NCBI GenBank assembly: GCA_963978905.1 | Contig: OZ022256.1 | Location: 7,795,501 to 7,859,500 of the forward strand | Source: Trichostrongylus colubriformis | Taxonomy: Eukaryota > Nematoda > Chromadorea > Rhabditida > Trichostrongylidae | DNA: 64,000 bases | Direction of reading: 5' to 3' | In this document: positions 20,201-31,400 of the stretch, piece after piece | How positions within the stretch are numbered: position 1 is the first letter of the stretch | Layout of the letters: every line of letters begins with the position of its first letter | Translations under genes and position numbers: made by a program | Notes under the pieces: generated by a model | Seen by the model: only the letters and a program-made list of their open reading frames with translations | Told to the model about the DNA's origin: nothing | Database searches by the model: none

Positions 20201-21709
20201 TTTTCCTGAATCATATAGCTTCACGGTGTCCTTCAATTTTTGTAGCTGCTGAAGTACGTACACTTCCAGTTTCAAAACTCCACCTTCATATAAATCATCT
20301 TCAACCTGAACCGAAATAAAGCTGATTTGCGAACGTCGTAACACTTTCGGTGAGGCATCATCTAGTGTTTTCGAGTCAATTTCATATCGATTAAGCGAAT
20401 ATTCGAAAACGTGAGTAAGCGAATAGGCTATCAACGAATATGTATCTTATTTTTCCTCCGTATGAGTGAGCGAATCAATAAAATCGATGAAAATCCATCC
20501 CTGTCGCTTATTCTCCTTCTCGTCTATTTGGCTGAATCGATACCCCCTTAGGCACTGTCCAGAATTTGCAAATTAGGCGACTGCGCGATCCGCGCGATTC
20601 ACGCGAGTCAGGTGATCACTCATCTGATCAATACGTACGTTATCCTTTCCTCCTGGGTGGGGGTCGATGGGTCGAATTTCCGCGCGACCGCCCGCGGCGA
20701 GCAGCGCGGCAAGTACGAGTTGTTTGGAATTCCGCTCAAGACGCAATGAGCTGGTACCTTGAGGGACCTGTAAAAGTAGCCGAACTCCCGAAGCTTTCAA
20801 CTTGCAATCTTTAAAAGTCCCTCACGGTACCAGCCCGTTGCGTCTTGAGCGGAATTCCCAACGGCTCGTACTGACGGCGCCGCGAGTGCGACGCCGCAAG
20901 CGGAAACTCGACCTATCGACCCCCACCCTTTCCTCCTAGATTGCCTGATCGCCTGAATTGCGCGCTCGTTTGAATCGCTTGACTGATGTGTATCGTCGTG
21001 TCCCTTCCGCCTGAATCGCGAACTTTGAAAGAATACATTACCAATTCCAAACAACGCCTAAAACTGATCACCGGCTTGTATTTGAAATGGATAACGAGTT
21101 CGTCCGCACAACCTTTGCCCATTGCTCAGATACAAACGCCATGAAGCGGTATGGTTGCCTTTGTACTCAACTGAATGGGATTTTCGGCATATCGGCGTAT
21201 CGGCATATCCGCGATTAGGGATCTTTGACGATACCGCATACCACCACGTCATTAGTATTATGGCGAACATTTAAAATCACGGATACGCCGATCCGCCGAA
21301 AATCCTGAATCGCGACCATGTGGATGCTCTAATTTAGGCCGCGGTCTTACTCTGCGGTCCGGCGGCAGGGCGTGGCTGCGTATCTCTGCGTCTCCGTCTA
21401 TGTCACCCTGCCTCATCTCTGCACCTCCCCCGTGTCGCGCTCCCTCGCTGGCTGTGAACGCAACCACGCGCTGCCGCCGGTGAGCATGACCGCAGTCTCA
21501 ATCTATGGATACGCGTCTTTTTCTTAGCGCTATTATATTAAAAATTCCATTCAGCTGGGTATCAGTGCAGCCTAATAAGAGTGATGGCAATAGGCCCCAA
21601 CCTTTAATGCGGCCTGGAAATTTTTGCGGTTCTTGTCTTCCACCCTGTAAACGGCTCCCATACCACCTTCACCAAGTTTTTCAAGGACTTTCCATCGCCC
21701 CGCAATAAT
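17210..21709 (-). CDS. TTBK/CK1-like protein kinase, first exon not found
   Basis: Serine/threonine kinase of the casein-kinase-1 group, tau-tubulin-kinase-like type, a family greatly expanded in nematodes and often sperm-associated. Exons: 21602-21709, 20187-20305, 19073-19193, 18170-18269, 17599-17729, 17398-17532, 17210-17338. All phases agree and give 280 residues. Seen in order: RWKVLEKLGEGGMGAVYRV (glycine loop), ALKVEDD (VAIK lysine), YNFMVMTLCGKDL hinge, GYVHRDIKPGN catalytic loop, IYLIDFGMARSF (DFG), LFRGTPRYCS activation end, GRVDDLWSWLHMLIEL, GLPW, and a short C-lobe tail with EYLETLKYEDRPDY. Catalytic K, HRD and DFG are all present, so it should be active. The initiator exon, expected upstream of 21709, was not identified. 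Introns contain MITEs A, C and P. Confidence 0.88.
17806..17945. mobile_element. MITE family C copy
   Basis: Palindromic: acagggcgtggctgcgtcgt at the left and aagcagccacgtcctgccgt at the right, with an outer tcatactctgcgg / gaatgaaggcggcc pair. In a kinase intron. Confidence 0.7.
18440..18610. repeat. dispersed repeat with G-rich end
   Basis: A run of ten G followed by a segment ending aagatccttccgagatgctc. Similar order is seen at 21825-21990 and 32985-33160, where a G-rich tract precedes ccttaaagatcctt. Confidence 0.45.
18686..18908. mobile_element. MITE family A copy (palindromic)
   Basis: Left end gtgtgtacccttatcaggat, right end atcctgacataagggtgcac. Inner mirror ggttgggtcccgaagcgatt / aatcgttctaagacccaacc. 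In a kinase intron. Confidence 0.78.
19243..19600 (+). repeat. dispersed repeat G, copy 1
   Basis: Shares a colinear series of segments with 34145-34510: ggcagactgtggaatatga, aatgtaacagtagagaaaga, caatgcgagtttcaccacac. No terminal inverted repeats seen. It can give chance open frames on both strands. Confidence 0.6.
19600..19705. mobile_element. MITE family C fragment
   Basis: agcagagcgtggcctcacgc and the end ctgagtatgaacgcggcctc are family C end motifs. In a kinase intron. Confidence 0.5.
19890..20115. mobile_element. MITE family A copy, diverged
   Basis: Mirror segments cgcgtggccgcgtttggttc / gccggacgcttcgacgcg and ggatgactcctgaagccatt, matching the arms of the 27789-28018 element. In a kinase intron. 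Confidence 0.55.
20650..20935. mobile_element. MITE family P copy, long palindrome
   Basis: Arms of about 130 bp: gtgggggtcgatgggtcgaa at the left against the complement of ctcgacctatcgacccccac at the right. The inner pair is ggaattccgctcaagacgca / tgcgtcttgagcggaattcc, centred near 20793. In a kinase intron. Confidence 0.8.
21335..21505. mobile_element. MITE family C copy
   Basis: ggcggcagggcgtggctgcg at the left and cgcaaccacgcgctgccgcc at the right, with gtatctctgcgtctccg inside. In a kinase intron. Confidence 0.7.
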
Positions 21710-21824
21710 CTGAAAGGTTTACATGTATTCACTAATGAAATGCGGCCGAGGTGGCCAGATGGTGTTGCTATATCCCGCGAATAACAGCTGTTGCTCCGAT
21801 GACATGTCGCGGCTACTGTATTGC

Positions 21825-21920
21825 AATGGGTAGGGGGGGGGGGAGGGGGGTACCTTCCACTATGTACACTAGTTTCACCTGATCCTAGAAAGGGTGAAAG
21901 GGGGGGGGGGGGGAGGGGGA
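21825..21920. repeat. G-rich homopolymer tracts
   Basis: Two G-dominated stretches (21831-21849 and 21900-21918) with runs of seven or more G. They could form G-quadruplexes and could also be sequencing or assembly soft spots. Confidence 0.6.
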
Positions 21921-22699
21921 TGAAGGAACCTCTTCCTTTTTCCGCTACGGCTTACGCAAAAGTACCTGACCCCTTAAAGATCCTCCAAAGAACCTTTTAT
22001 AAGAAGCTCCTCCATTACTGCGATCATCCTTATTTCAGATTCCGCTTCAATTGGGCATTCCGCGTGGTAAGAACAGTCAGCGGTGACCTGAGCCGACAAT
22101 TTGAAATTCACGAAGCGATCATACCTTTCCTTGTGTTAACTTCTTATAGTCCTCACGGCTTCCTTTGCCCATTGAGCGCCGCCAGCGTTAATTTATGGCT
22201 AGTATGAAATGAGGCACACCGAAAAGATAGCAGTTACTTCACGAAGGCCAATTATTTACATTTGTAGTAGTCTCTATCAAGACCTATCAAAATGATAAGA
22301 ATCTGCGGTGCTATTCGTGAATTACTGTAACATCTCGCTCGAAGGTTACACAGGACTGATAAATCGGTGTACTGACGAGTTCAAAAGGGATCTTTGAGTT
22401 GATATTGATTCATTTCACTCATAGAGAGGTAAAATAGACGATTTTAGAAAATAATGAATCCGTGAAATTCATTCGTGTATTGATCGCTCCGCCAAAGTAG
22501 CTCCACGTACTTTCGATTTCTTGTTTGAATTTTCACATGGGGAAATTCATTACAGAGGGAGTGCGTAAAAACTACTCAGCTTCCGGCGCTAGTTTAGATC
22601 GGTCACCGAGCAAGACGTAGCTTTCATAAAAGCCTACCTCACATCATAAGCTCAGCCATCGAATGTAACTGGCAGAATAAGCAAGACAACATGACTAAA

Positions 22700-22980
22700 G
22701 GAAAAGGGTCATTGGGTCATTGGGTCACTCCATAGGTGATGTCGTTTTTTTTCAAAGGAAAATTTTTCCTAAACATTTGAAGTATGTGCGACATCTTGAA
22801 TATCGCGAAAGAGATATCTCTGCTCTACGAGAACGGTTGTTCACTTTATGAGTGTGTCATAATGGAACCGATATTCAAGTTGACGAAGCGGTAGGTCCAA
22901 CCGATAAAAATTGACCAAACCGGCAATTAATTAAAACACTATAACTCACATCAATGAAGTCAATCAATCGTGCGTCCCGT
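22700..22980. mobile_element. foldback element, one-arm remnant
   Basis: Starts with gggtcattgggtcactccat and follows the left arm of the 23891-24924 element (aaattgaccaaaccggcaat) until about 22980. The other arm is missing. Confidence 0.65.
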
Positions 22981-22984
22981 TCTT

Positions 22985-23862
22985 AGCTTCGACCTCTTTT
23001 GCAAAATGGCAGCTCCACACCATTTCTCGTAGGTCCTTCTTCTTCCGCTCCAACAATCCATTTCTTAGCTCCAGCGGAACAAATGACGGGAATCGGATTG
23101 TGCATGTAGATAAATTGACATGCACAAAGGTTGGACAGAGATGGACAGAGACAGACAAAGGTCAGGCCCTCTATTATTTCTCGAAACCGAAGCAACATAG
23201 AAAGGAAGTCATGATAGCGAGAAATGCTGTGAAAAAATCGCGAGATGCATTTCAAACTGCAAATCATGAGCTCAGAGATGGATAATAGTAAAATCTTTCT
23301 TCACGATTACACATCTATGTCGCACCAACAACCTTACAAAACCCAGCAGGACCCACCATACTCATCTGACCTGGCCATACAGATTATCATTTCTTCAAGC
23401 GTCTGCATAGCTTCCTTTAGGAACAACGCTCGAAGATCCAACAGGATGCTGATGCGTCCTTCAACCAATTTATCTGGCAACTGGTATGTATGAGCAAATT
23501 TTTATGTCAATGACAAAAAACTGTTCAATCTTTGGTTCTTGCCTCGATTGATAAAATTTCGTATGAGCCGAGATATATGCATTTGAAATTGGGGAACGAC
23601 GGAAACCGCAAGAACTTTCCGAACCACCTAGTACAAGTATACAATCATGAGGAGCGGATGGACACTCACGTGCACAGTCGGTGGCGGTGGGCAGGTGAAC
23701 GCCGGCTGTGGTGGCAGTGAACACGTGTAGGCCTTTGGAAGGAGACAATCGTTTGCCATCCATCGTCCGTCGCTTAGACCAGAAGATGCGCAGTCTTTTC
23801 CAACCTGCGGTTGTCCTGTAGCAGGACTTCTGTCTACGGAAATTGCTTTTACAATGACCAAC
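22985..23862 (-). repeat. inverted segmental duplication, left arm
   Basis: About 880 bp colinear, in inverted orientation, with 28447-29320. It comprises a copy of lectin exon 4, its donor, and most of the adjoining intron, including a decayed mariner-type transposase piece (SPDLA-like, DYHFFKRLHSFL). The arms are clearly diverged but easily alignable by eye. Confidence 0.85.
23670..23815 (-). pseudogene. duplicate of C-type lectin exon 4
   Basis: Minus-strand copy of the exon encoding GKDCASSxLSDGRWMANDC and the Pro-rich hinge TCSLPPQPAFTCPPPP, with intact acceptor and GT donor. It is 146 bp against 147 bp: one base is lost in the codon before the hinge cysteine, which shifts the frame and removes that Cys. 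No partner exons were found on the same strand, so it is an orphan exon or pseudogene remnant. Confidence 0.85.
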
Positions 23863-23890
23863 GGTGAAGGAGAAGCATGCAGTTGTACTA

Positions 23891-24924
23891 TTGGGTCATT
23901 CCATAAGTAGTGTCGTTTTTTTCATGCAAAAATTTTTGCCATAAAATCACAAGTTTTTGCAGCATGTCATATATCATTTGAAAGAGATTTTCCTGCTCTC
24001 TAAAATGTCATGTTCACTTTTTGAGTTTGTTCGAATGAGATCTACATTTGGGCTGGCGAAGAGGTAGGTGCAGCTGACAAAAATTGGCCAAACCGGCAAT
24101 CAATTGTAACACTATATTTCACTTTAGGAAAATTAACCAGTCATGTGTCGCGCACGTAGTCCTGACCTCTTCTAAAAGTTCCAATATTTAGTTGATCAAG
24201 AAGTCGCGTCGTTCTTTTTCCAAAATCTTTTTTTGAATGCACCCACATTTATTCGAAATGTAATTTTTTTCGTTCAAACTTCTTGCTCAGTTGTTTTATG
24301 AGCCACTTCGGAGAACTTTTCTTCTGCTAAACCGAAATCATCTTTCTAGTTTGATTTGGTTGCTATTCGGATCGAATTTTAATAACATGTGATAGGGGTC
24401 CAGTTGACATTTTTCACAATTTTTTTTCCCTGAGAAAGTTAAGGAATCCGGTCAGTGGTATTTTCCTGTTTCCACCCACCACCTGTTCTTAACACTTCAC
24501 CACTCTTTCAACTGATTGGTTGAGAAAATTTTCTTGCCTTGGTTCGAAGAAATTGTTTGAAATCACCGAGTTGTGGAGGAAAAACTAAATGTGGAAAAAT
24601 AACGACGCGACTCCTTGATCAACTAAATATTGGAAGTTGTGGAAGAGGTCAGGACTAAGTACGCGACACATGAATGGTTGATTTTCCTAGAGTAAAATAT
24701 AGCGTTTCAATTGATTGCCGGTTTGGCCAATTTTGGCCGGCTTTACCTACCTCTTCGCCAGCCTCAATGTCGGCCCCATTCTAACAAACTCAGAAACTAA
24801 GCATGTCATTTTGTAGAGTAGGAAAACCTCTTTCAAATGATATATGACATGCTGCAGAAACTTATGATTTCATAAGAAAATATATGCTTGAAAAAAAAGC
24901 GACATTACTTATGGAATGACCCAA
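23891..24924. mobile_element. 1,034 bp foldback DNA element with ~330 bp inverted arms
   Basis: Ends TTGGGTCATTCCATAAGTA and the complementary TACTTATGGAATGACCCAA, flanked by TA on both sides (23889-23890 and 24925-24926). The arms are mirrored over about 330 bp (aaaccggcaatcaattgtaa / caattgattgccggtttggc; gttgatcaagaagtcgcgtc / gacgcgactccttgatcaac), with a ~370 bp unique centre lacking an open frame. The TA duplication suggests mobilisation by a Tc1/mariner-class transposase. Confidence 0.85.
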
Positions 24925-25474
24925 TATATTTACAACGTGGTAGGAAAGATCAGGCAGATACTCCCCCCCCCTTGTTGTACTGACCACTCAATCGAGGAGC
25001 ACTCTGACCACTGTGCACAGGCCTCCTTCATAACTGTCAGAAACATATGGTTGACCTTGACTCACCTTTTCCCCACTTTTAGTCCATTGCGAGCCGAAAG
25101 AACAATTTCGATCCAAAGACTGAGCCTTTCAGTGCACGCTCCGTCAGCAGTGGGTGGAGTTTTACTTGGTTCGTGTGTGCTCATTACTTCTTGTCCCATG
25201 CCCTACCCATCCCAATCCCCATAGATGATTTTTTTTCTTGTAATATCTCCATGGGTTGTTTTTCATGTTATGCCTAATTTCGTGACAGACTGACGCATCG
25301 ACGGGCCTCTAACAAGATGAATTTTTCCCACATCCGTTTATGTAGTCGTCCTTCGCTTTGCAATTAGCTTCTGCTCGTCGCTGCAGCTATCAGTGTATGT
25401 CATATCTTTACGACTCGAACAGATTTCGGGAAAAATTGCATGGGAAACAAACTACGATCATTACATCGAAGAAA

Positions 25475-28400
25475 ATGTTGCTCGCCTTCTTCCTCCATTG
25501 TCTCCTGCCCATACTGATTTCTTCAGAGCAGTGTCCTTCTGGAAGCGTGTTTAATGCACAGTTTGAGAAGTAAATATGTTCAATATTAGTAAATCAGCAA
25601 AACGTATAGGTATAGGAAGTTCCCTATTCCTTCTACAGATTTAATACATAGACATATGTAGGCGGATCAGATGATATCTCGGAAGCGAAAAAAGCCAAAT
25701 TTCGCTTTCGTGGCACTAAGGGTTGACGTCGACCCATACCGAAGAAACTCAACCCCAATTTTCGTTCAAATTTGATTGGCAATGCTTGTTTTTTGCTAGA
25801 GTTGTGGTGACTGAAACACCGGAATACGTTACGGACTCCGCTCACTGTAGGGCCACACCCCTTTCTCATAGATGGGTGAATGAAATATTAGGGTGTCCAC
25901 AAAGTTCGTTGGCCATTCGTTTTTTCCAGAGCTTGTAAAGATAACTCACCAAGTTAACTCACCGGTCCATAATATAATCTCCATACATACCCAGCACCCT
26001 TCGCCAGCGAACGGGTAGAGAGGCAACTCGATCCTCCCTAAAGCCGGCCGGCCGCGACTCGACCCAGTCCTCGATCACGTCCTCGAGGTCGCCCTCGTTC
26101 TTCAGCTGTTTTCCGTCCAAGAAATTTTGCATGGACCGGAAGATGTGGTAATCGCATGGACTGATGTCCGGGCTATATTGTGGATGCGTGACCGTGTTGA
26201 TGCCCAGCCTGTCCAGGACCGCCTGAGTATCTTTCGCTTCGTGGGGGCGCGCGTTGTCCCAGAGCAACCACGGATTTGCAAGTTTCTGGGACAAGGCGGC
26301 AGCTTTCACCTTGACCTCCTGCAATTATTAAGAGAGGGTCTCTGCCGTCACTGTGGCATTGTTGGATAGGATGCTGTAGTGGACGACGCCACTGATTTTA
26401 TCACTTATCACTGATTTTTATCTTCGATGCCATAGTTTCCATTGGTGAAGCGAGTCCACCATTTTGACATTCAGTTCTTAGAAGGGGTGTTATCACCAAA
26501 CTGCTGACTCCTGGTCGTGGCCTGACGTCTGGAGATACCCAGGTTGTAGTAGTAGTGGTGACTATCACTCATCTTCACTGCTTTATTGTGGGAAGAGAGG
26601 AAAGGAAATTGAGAGCTAGCGAGTTCAGAAGATAGCCCATCGCGAGTACTTTCAGTATTGCGAAATCATTATGCAAAATCACAACGCGTTGCATAACGCG
26701 ACGCTGTTTACAAATGGCCAACGAACTTTGTGGACACCCTAATATAATACTCGGCTCCCAGGTGAGGGTGTGGCAGCACACATTAAAGGTAATCCGCGAG
26801 CCGTTTAAAAAATTCAATTCCTCAAGTAAATCGTGCACGGAAAAATGAGCTTCAATGTTATACATATTTATGATGTAATTGCTTAGGTGAGAATCCGGCT
26901 ATAATACAGCTCTTCAAAGTGTCGGGCAAGGTGCGGAACATCTGCCTGAGTGCCCATCGCTTTGTCCGCCGAGGTCGAAAACGCATAGTGGATTGTAGGT
27001 TGGGACGAGAGAGAGAGAAGATAGAGAACGAGTTCAAGGGATGTGCATGGTTACCGCGTTAGCCAGTGGCCCTACTGACCGTGTGTCCCAATCGTCACCG
27101 CGCATAGTGAGAACAGGAGCTACGTAAACAGTCCCGTTCTTCGTCTCCAGCCGAGGCGGAAGACGGGAGGAGCATTTACTTTGAAGCACCGCCCCCTCGG
27201 CCACCATTTGAGGAGCTGTCACATAGCCATATTGCCACTTTTTCGCGTGCAACTTTGCATACGGCCCTTGTTAGGCCAATACAGCATAAATATATGGGTA
27301 ACAAAGAAACTAATTTTTCTTGCACGATTCCTTTGATTCACAGGTGCTACGTGTTTTCCTCCACGCCAGCCCCATATGCATTAGCAGAACAAGCCTGTAT
27401 AAATCTTGGTGGACATTTAGTCTCCATTTTCAACGCGTATGAGAACGACGTTGTTTCAGGTGCGGTGACATAGAACTTTTCAATTTTTTGTCTGTGTTCA
27501 AGATAACCAAATATATGTGAAAGGAATCTTGTAGTCCAAGCAGATCCACATAAAAACTTCCATGTGTCAGCTTACGACAGTATAATCTCCATTCCAGACA
27601 ACACAAAAACGGCTCTGGTTTCAACAAACTCGACCGACTTCTGGATCGGTGCCAACGACTTGATCACTGCAGGAAAATGGGCTTGGACAGACGGCAGCAA
27701 CTATTTGTACACTAACTGGGCACCAGGTAATTCCTTGGGCCGCGTTCATACCTTGCGGTGCCGGCTGCAGGGCGTGGCTGTGTGTCCCGGGTGTATATCG
27801 CTAGGACAGAAACGTCGCGTGGCCGTGTTCGGCACGCGACGGGATGGTGCGAGCTATGCGCGCCGTATTGGATGGGTCTTGAAGCGGTAACAGTGCTCTG
27901 CGCCTCATTCTACGCGTAATCGCTTCAGGACTCAAGTAATACGACGCGCAAAGCTCGCACCATCCCATCGCGTGCCGAACACGGCCACGCGACGTTTCTG
28001 TCCTAACGATATACACCCGTGTGTCCCTGCGTCTCCCCCTGCGCGACTCTGTCTTTCGCTGCCTGTGAATGCAGACACATCCTGCTGGCGCAAAATATGG
28101 ACGCGGCCTTACGTTTGTTACATACAATACAGACTGCAGACTCCAAGGCAGTCACAGTCTTAACTAACCGTAGTGCGAAGTTTGGGCTGCCTGAAATTAA
28201 TGTTTTTTATGGCATTTTCATCATTTTTTATTATGTGAGTGAAGGAGGAAGGAACCAATTCAGGTTTATTTCGCCCTTTACCCTTTTCCTCTTCACCCTC
28301 CTTTTCTTTCTATACCTCCTTTTCTTTTTACTTATACTTGACTTCTCTTCCTTTTTTAGTCTGAACATCATAGATACTCACTCAATAACTGGTAGCAGGT

Positions 28401-31400
28401 TGTCCGCTCAGTATCAACTGAAAAGGCATATTCCCAGAGATAGAATTATCGTGAAAGCAATTTCTTCAAATGTAAAACCTGTACAGGACAACCGCAGGTC
28501 GGGAAAGACTGCGCATCTTCTCGTCTGAGCGACGGACGATGGATGGCAAACGATTGTCTCCTTTCAAAGGCCTACACGTGTTCACTGCCACCACAGCCGG
28601 CGTTCACCTGTCCACCGCCACCGACCTGTGCACGTGAGTGTTCACACGCTCCACATGATTGTATCCTCGTATTAGGTGTTTCGGAAAGTTTTTGCGGTTC
28701 TCTCAACCACTAATTTCAAATGCGTATATCTCAGTTCATACGAAATTTCATCAATCGAGACAAAAACCAAAAAATGAATAGTTTTCTGTTATTGAGATAA
28801 AAGTTTGCTAGAGCGGTTGCCCAATACTGGGGCTGTTGAAGCGATAACCTCGTTAAAGGTCGCTTCAGCATTCTGTTAGGCCTTTAAGCGTTTTTTTTTC
28901 CGAAGAAAGCTGTCCAGACGCTTGAAGAAATGGTAATCAGATAAGTATGATGGATCCTACGAAGTTTTGTAGCTCAGCACTTTTTCAGGGTTGTTCGTAC
29001 GATATAGATGTGTTATCATAAAGAAAGATACGGTTCTTACTATTACCCAATTCTGAGCTCACAATTTGCAGTTTGCGATGCATTCCGCGGGTTTTTCACA
29101 ACATTTTTCGTTATCACGACTACCTTTCCATGATGCTTCGGCTTCGAGAAATGATAGAGGGTTTGATCTCTGTCAAGCCCTTGTGCATGTCAATTGATCT
29201 ATACAGAATCCGATTGCTGTCATTTGTTTAGCTGGAGTTAGAAATGGATTGTTGGAGCGGAAGAGGAAGGATCTACGAGAAGTGGTGTGAAGCTGCCACT
29301 TCTCCATTTTGTTCGAGGAACCTCAGAAAAGTTGAAAATTCATTTTAGGTCACTAAAGTTACCATGCCTGAATAGAGCGAGAAGCGAACTTCAATATTGT
29401 TAGGCAACCCTGGTGAAGGACCAGAATAATAAATCAGAAATCGAACCTCCCACTGTGCTCAATGAGTAACATATTGTAGGGACAAAGAGGAATCAAAAAT
29501 TGAAAACTGCATGAAATGATATTTTTTCAGCCATAATCACACATGCACCAGTTGTGTGCACACCACGTCAATGTACCCCACATTGCGACTCGGAATGGAC
29601 ATATTTTTCACAGACAGATTCTTGTTTCAAGGTGAGGCACATAAAATTCCAATACCCTACGCGCTAGTACAGTATGTTCCCTACTAACGACTCTTTGTAC
29701 TCAGGTTTTCTTTGGCCAGAAATGGGACGACGCTGAAGCATTTTGTGTGGAACAAGGTGGCCATCTTGCATCAGTTCATTCTGAACAAGAGAATACCTTT
29801 GTTGCCAGTAAGTCTTAGCACATTTCAAGTTGCGATGGTATCGCTTTTGTACGGGTACCTTTTGTTACTAACTTTTGTTGGTATATTACCTCTCTGCATC
29901 CCACGATTTTCTGTTTACATTATATCACTAGGTTGTAAGGAAAGTTGTTGCTTGTGTTGGGCGTTCACAAGATATAACCAAATTTGGAAGCGCGTCTACT
30001 CAGGCTAATTTACTTAGTGTGCTCGTAAGATAGATCAAAAGTTGCCCTTTGTGATTATGGGCTTCTCTCGGAATTCAATAAGGTATTTGAATTTCTGAAG
30101 AAATTTCAAAGTACAGAGAAAAAGAGAGGGAAAGATCTATGCGGAAAGATGAAGTGTGAGGTAGGATTTACCGGAAATTGAAATGCCAAAGCCGTCCAAA
30201 ACTTTCCTCACGATGTAACACATGGATGGTGCGAAAATTTTTGCTAGAAATCAGTAGTACTGTAGTGAACTTGACTAACGGCGTACCAGTTATGCAGCCA
30301 CCACGGTTCTTACAATTCGGAGTATTGAAGCTAAGCATCAGCATTCGTAGAACCATTCAATTAAGATGAAATTTCGAAACTGTGCACTCAGAAAGACCAG
30401 GCCAGAAGAGTGGATCTTTGCCTAAGTCTGGGGGATGGTGCTTGGAGATGAACAAACTAGTACTTGTGAAAGAAAGACTTTGTAGTATGTTAGTTTCTTT
30501 GAGCTCCTGCCTACATACAATTAGATCGAGCTGTATGGATTGGACTCCTCTTTATCAGAATACCACCCAAACTTCATTGAATGGTACCCATCTCAAATAT
30601 GTGAACACTTGGGATTGAATGGGATCCTTCCGATACCGTTTCTCCTACTGCTTTTTATTGATACGACCCCGTTCACAGAGCTGACCCGCTTTTTTCATGC
30701 CAGACTGCTTTTTCGTATACTCAAACCTGATTTGTTTCGTTCAGATCTCGCAAGAACCAACCAGAAGCAGTCAAATCCAAACGAGCTGACATGGATTGGG
30801 CTGAAAGCCAGCGGTATGATATAGAGTAGGGTGAGGCTACTTAAGCCGGAAAATCGTTTCGCGGCGTCGCAGTCGCGGTGCCACCAGTACGACTTGCGAA
30901 TTGATTGCCCTTGGAAGCCCGGTGGAGCGGGGTGCGACACCTCTGCGCTTAATCCATGCCATACTGCCTCGCTTGAAGGTGGCCATGCCCTGCCACTGGC
31001 CCTCGCACCGCTCGCCGCGGGACGCAATTTTCCGGCGTAAGTAGCCTCACCCTATAGAATATGTTGCCATGAAGGATTCTATTTGCTCAATGAGGTTTAG
31101 GAAATGAATGGAAGTGGACAGACAATACTAAAACGGACTATATCAATTGGGCACCGAAGCAGCCCGATAATCCAGGAAAAGAGAACTGCGTGGAGGTGAC
31201 TATTTTCCAAAACTCAATTTGTCCAATGACATCGCGTATTTGAATAACTTGCGTTATTGTATTACGATGCGGAATATGGGGTCCTCAGTGCAGTAAGTAT
31301 CAAAAACGTGGAAACTAACCCAGAAAGATTCTTACCTGAGTGCACAGTTAGGAGTAACCCGGCTACCAGTTCAATTTCAATATGCTGGTAAATAAGCAAG

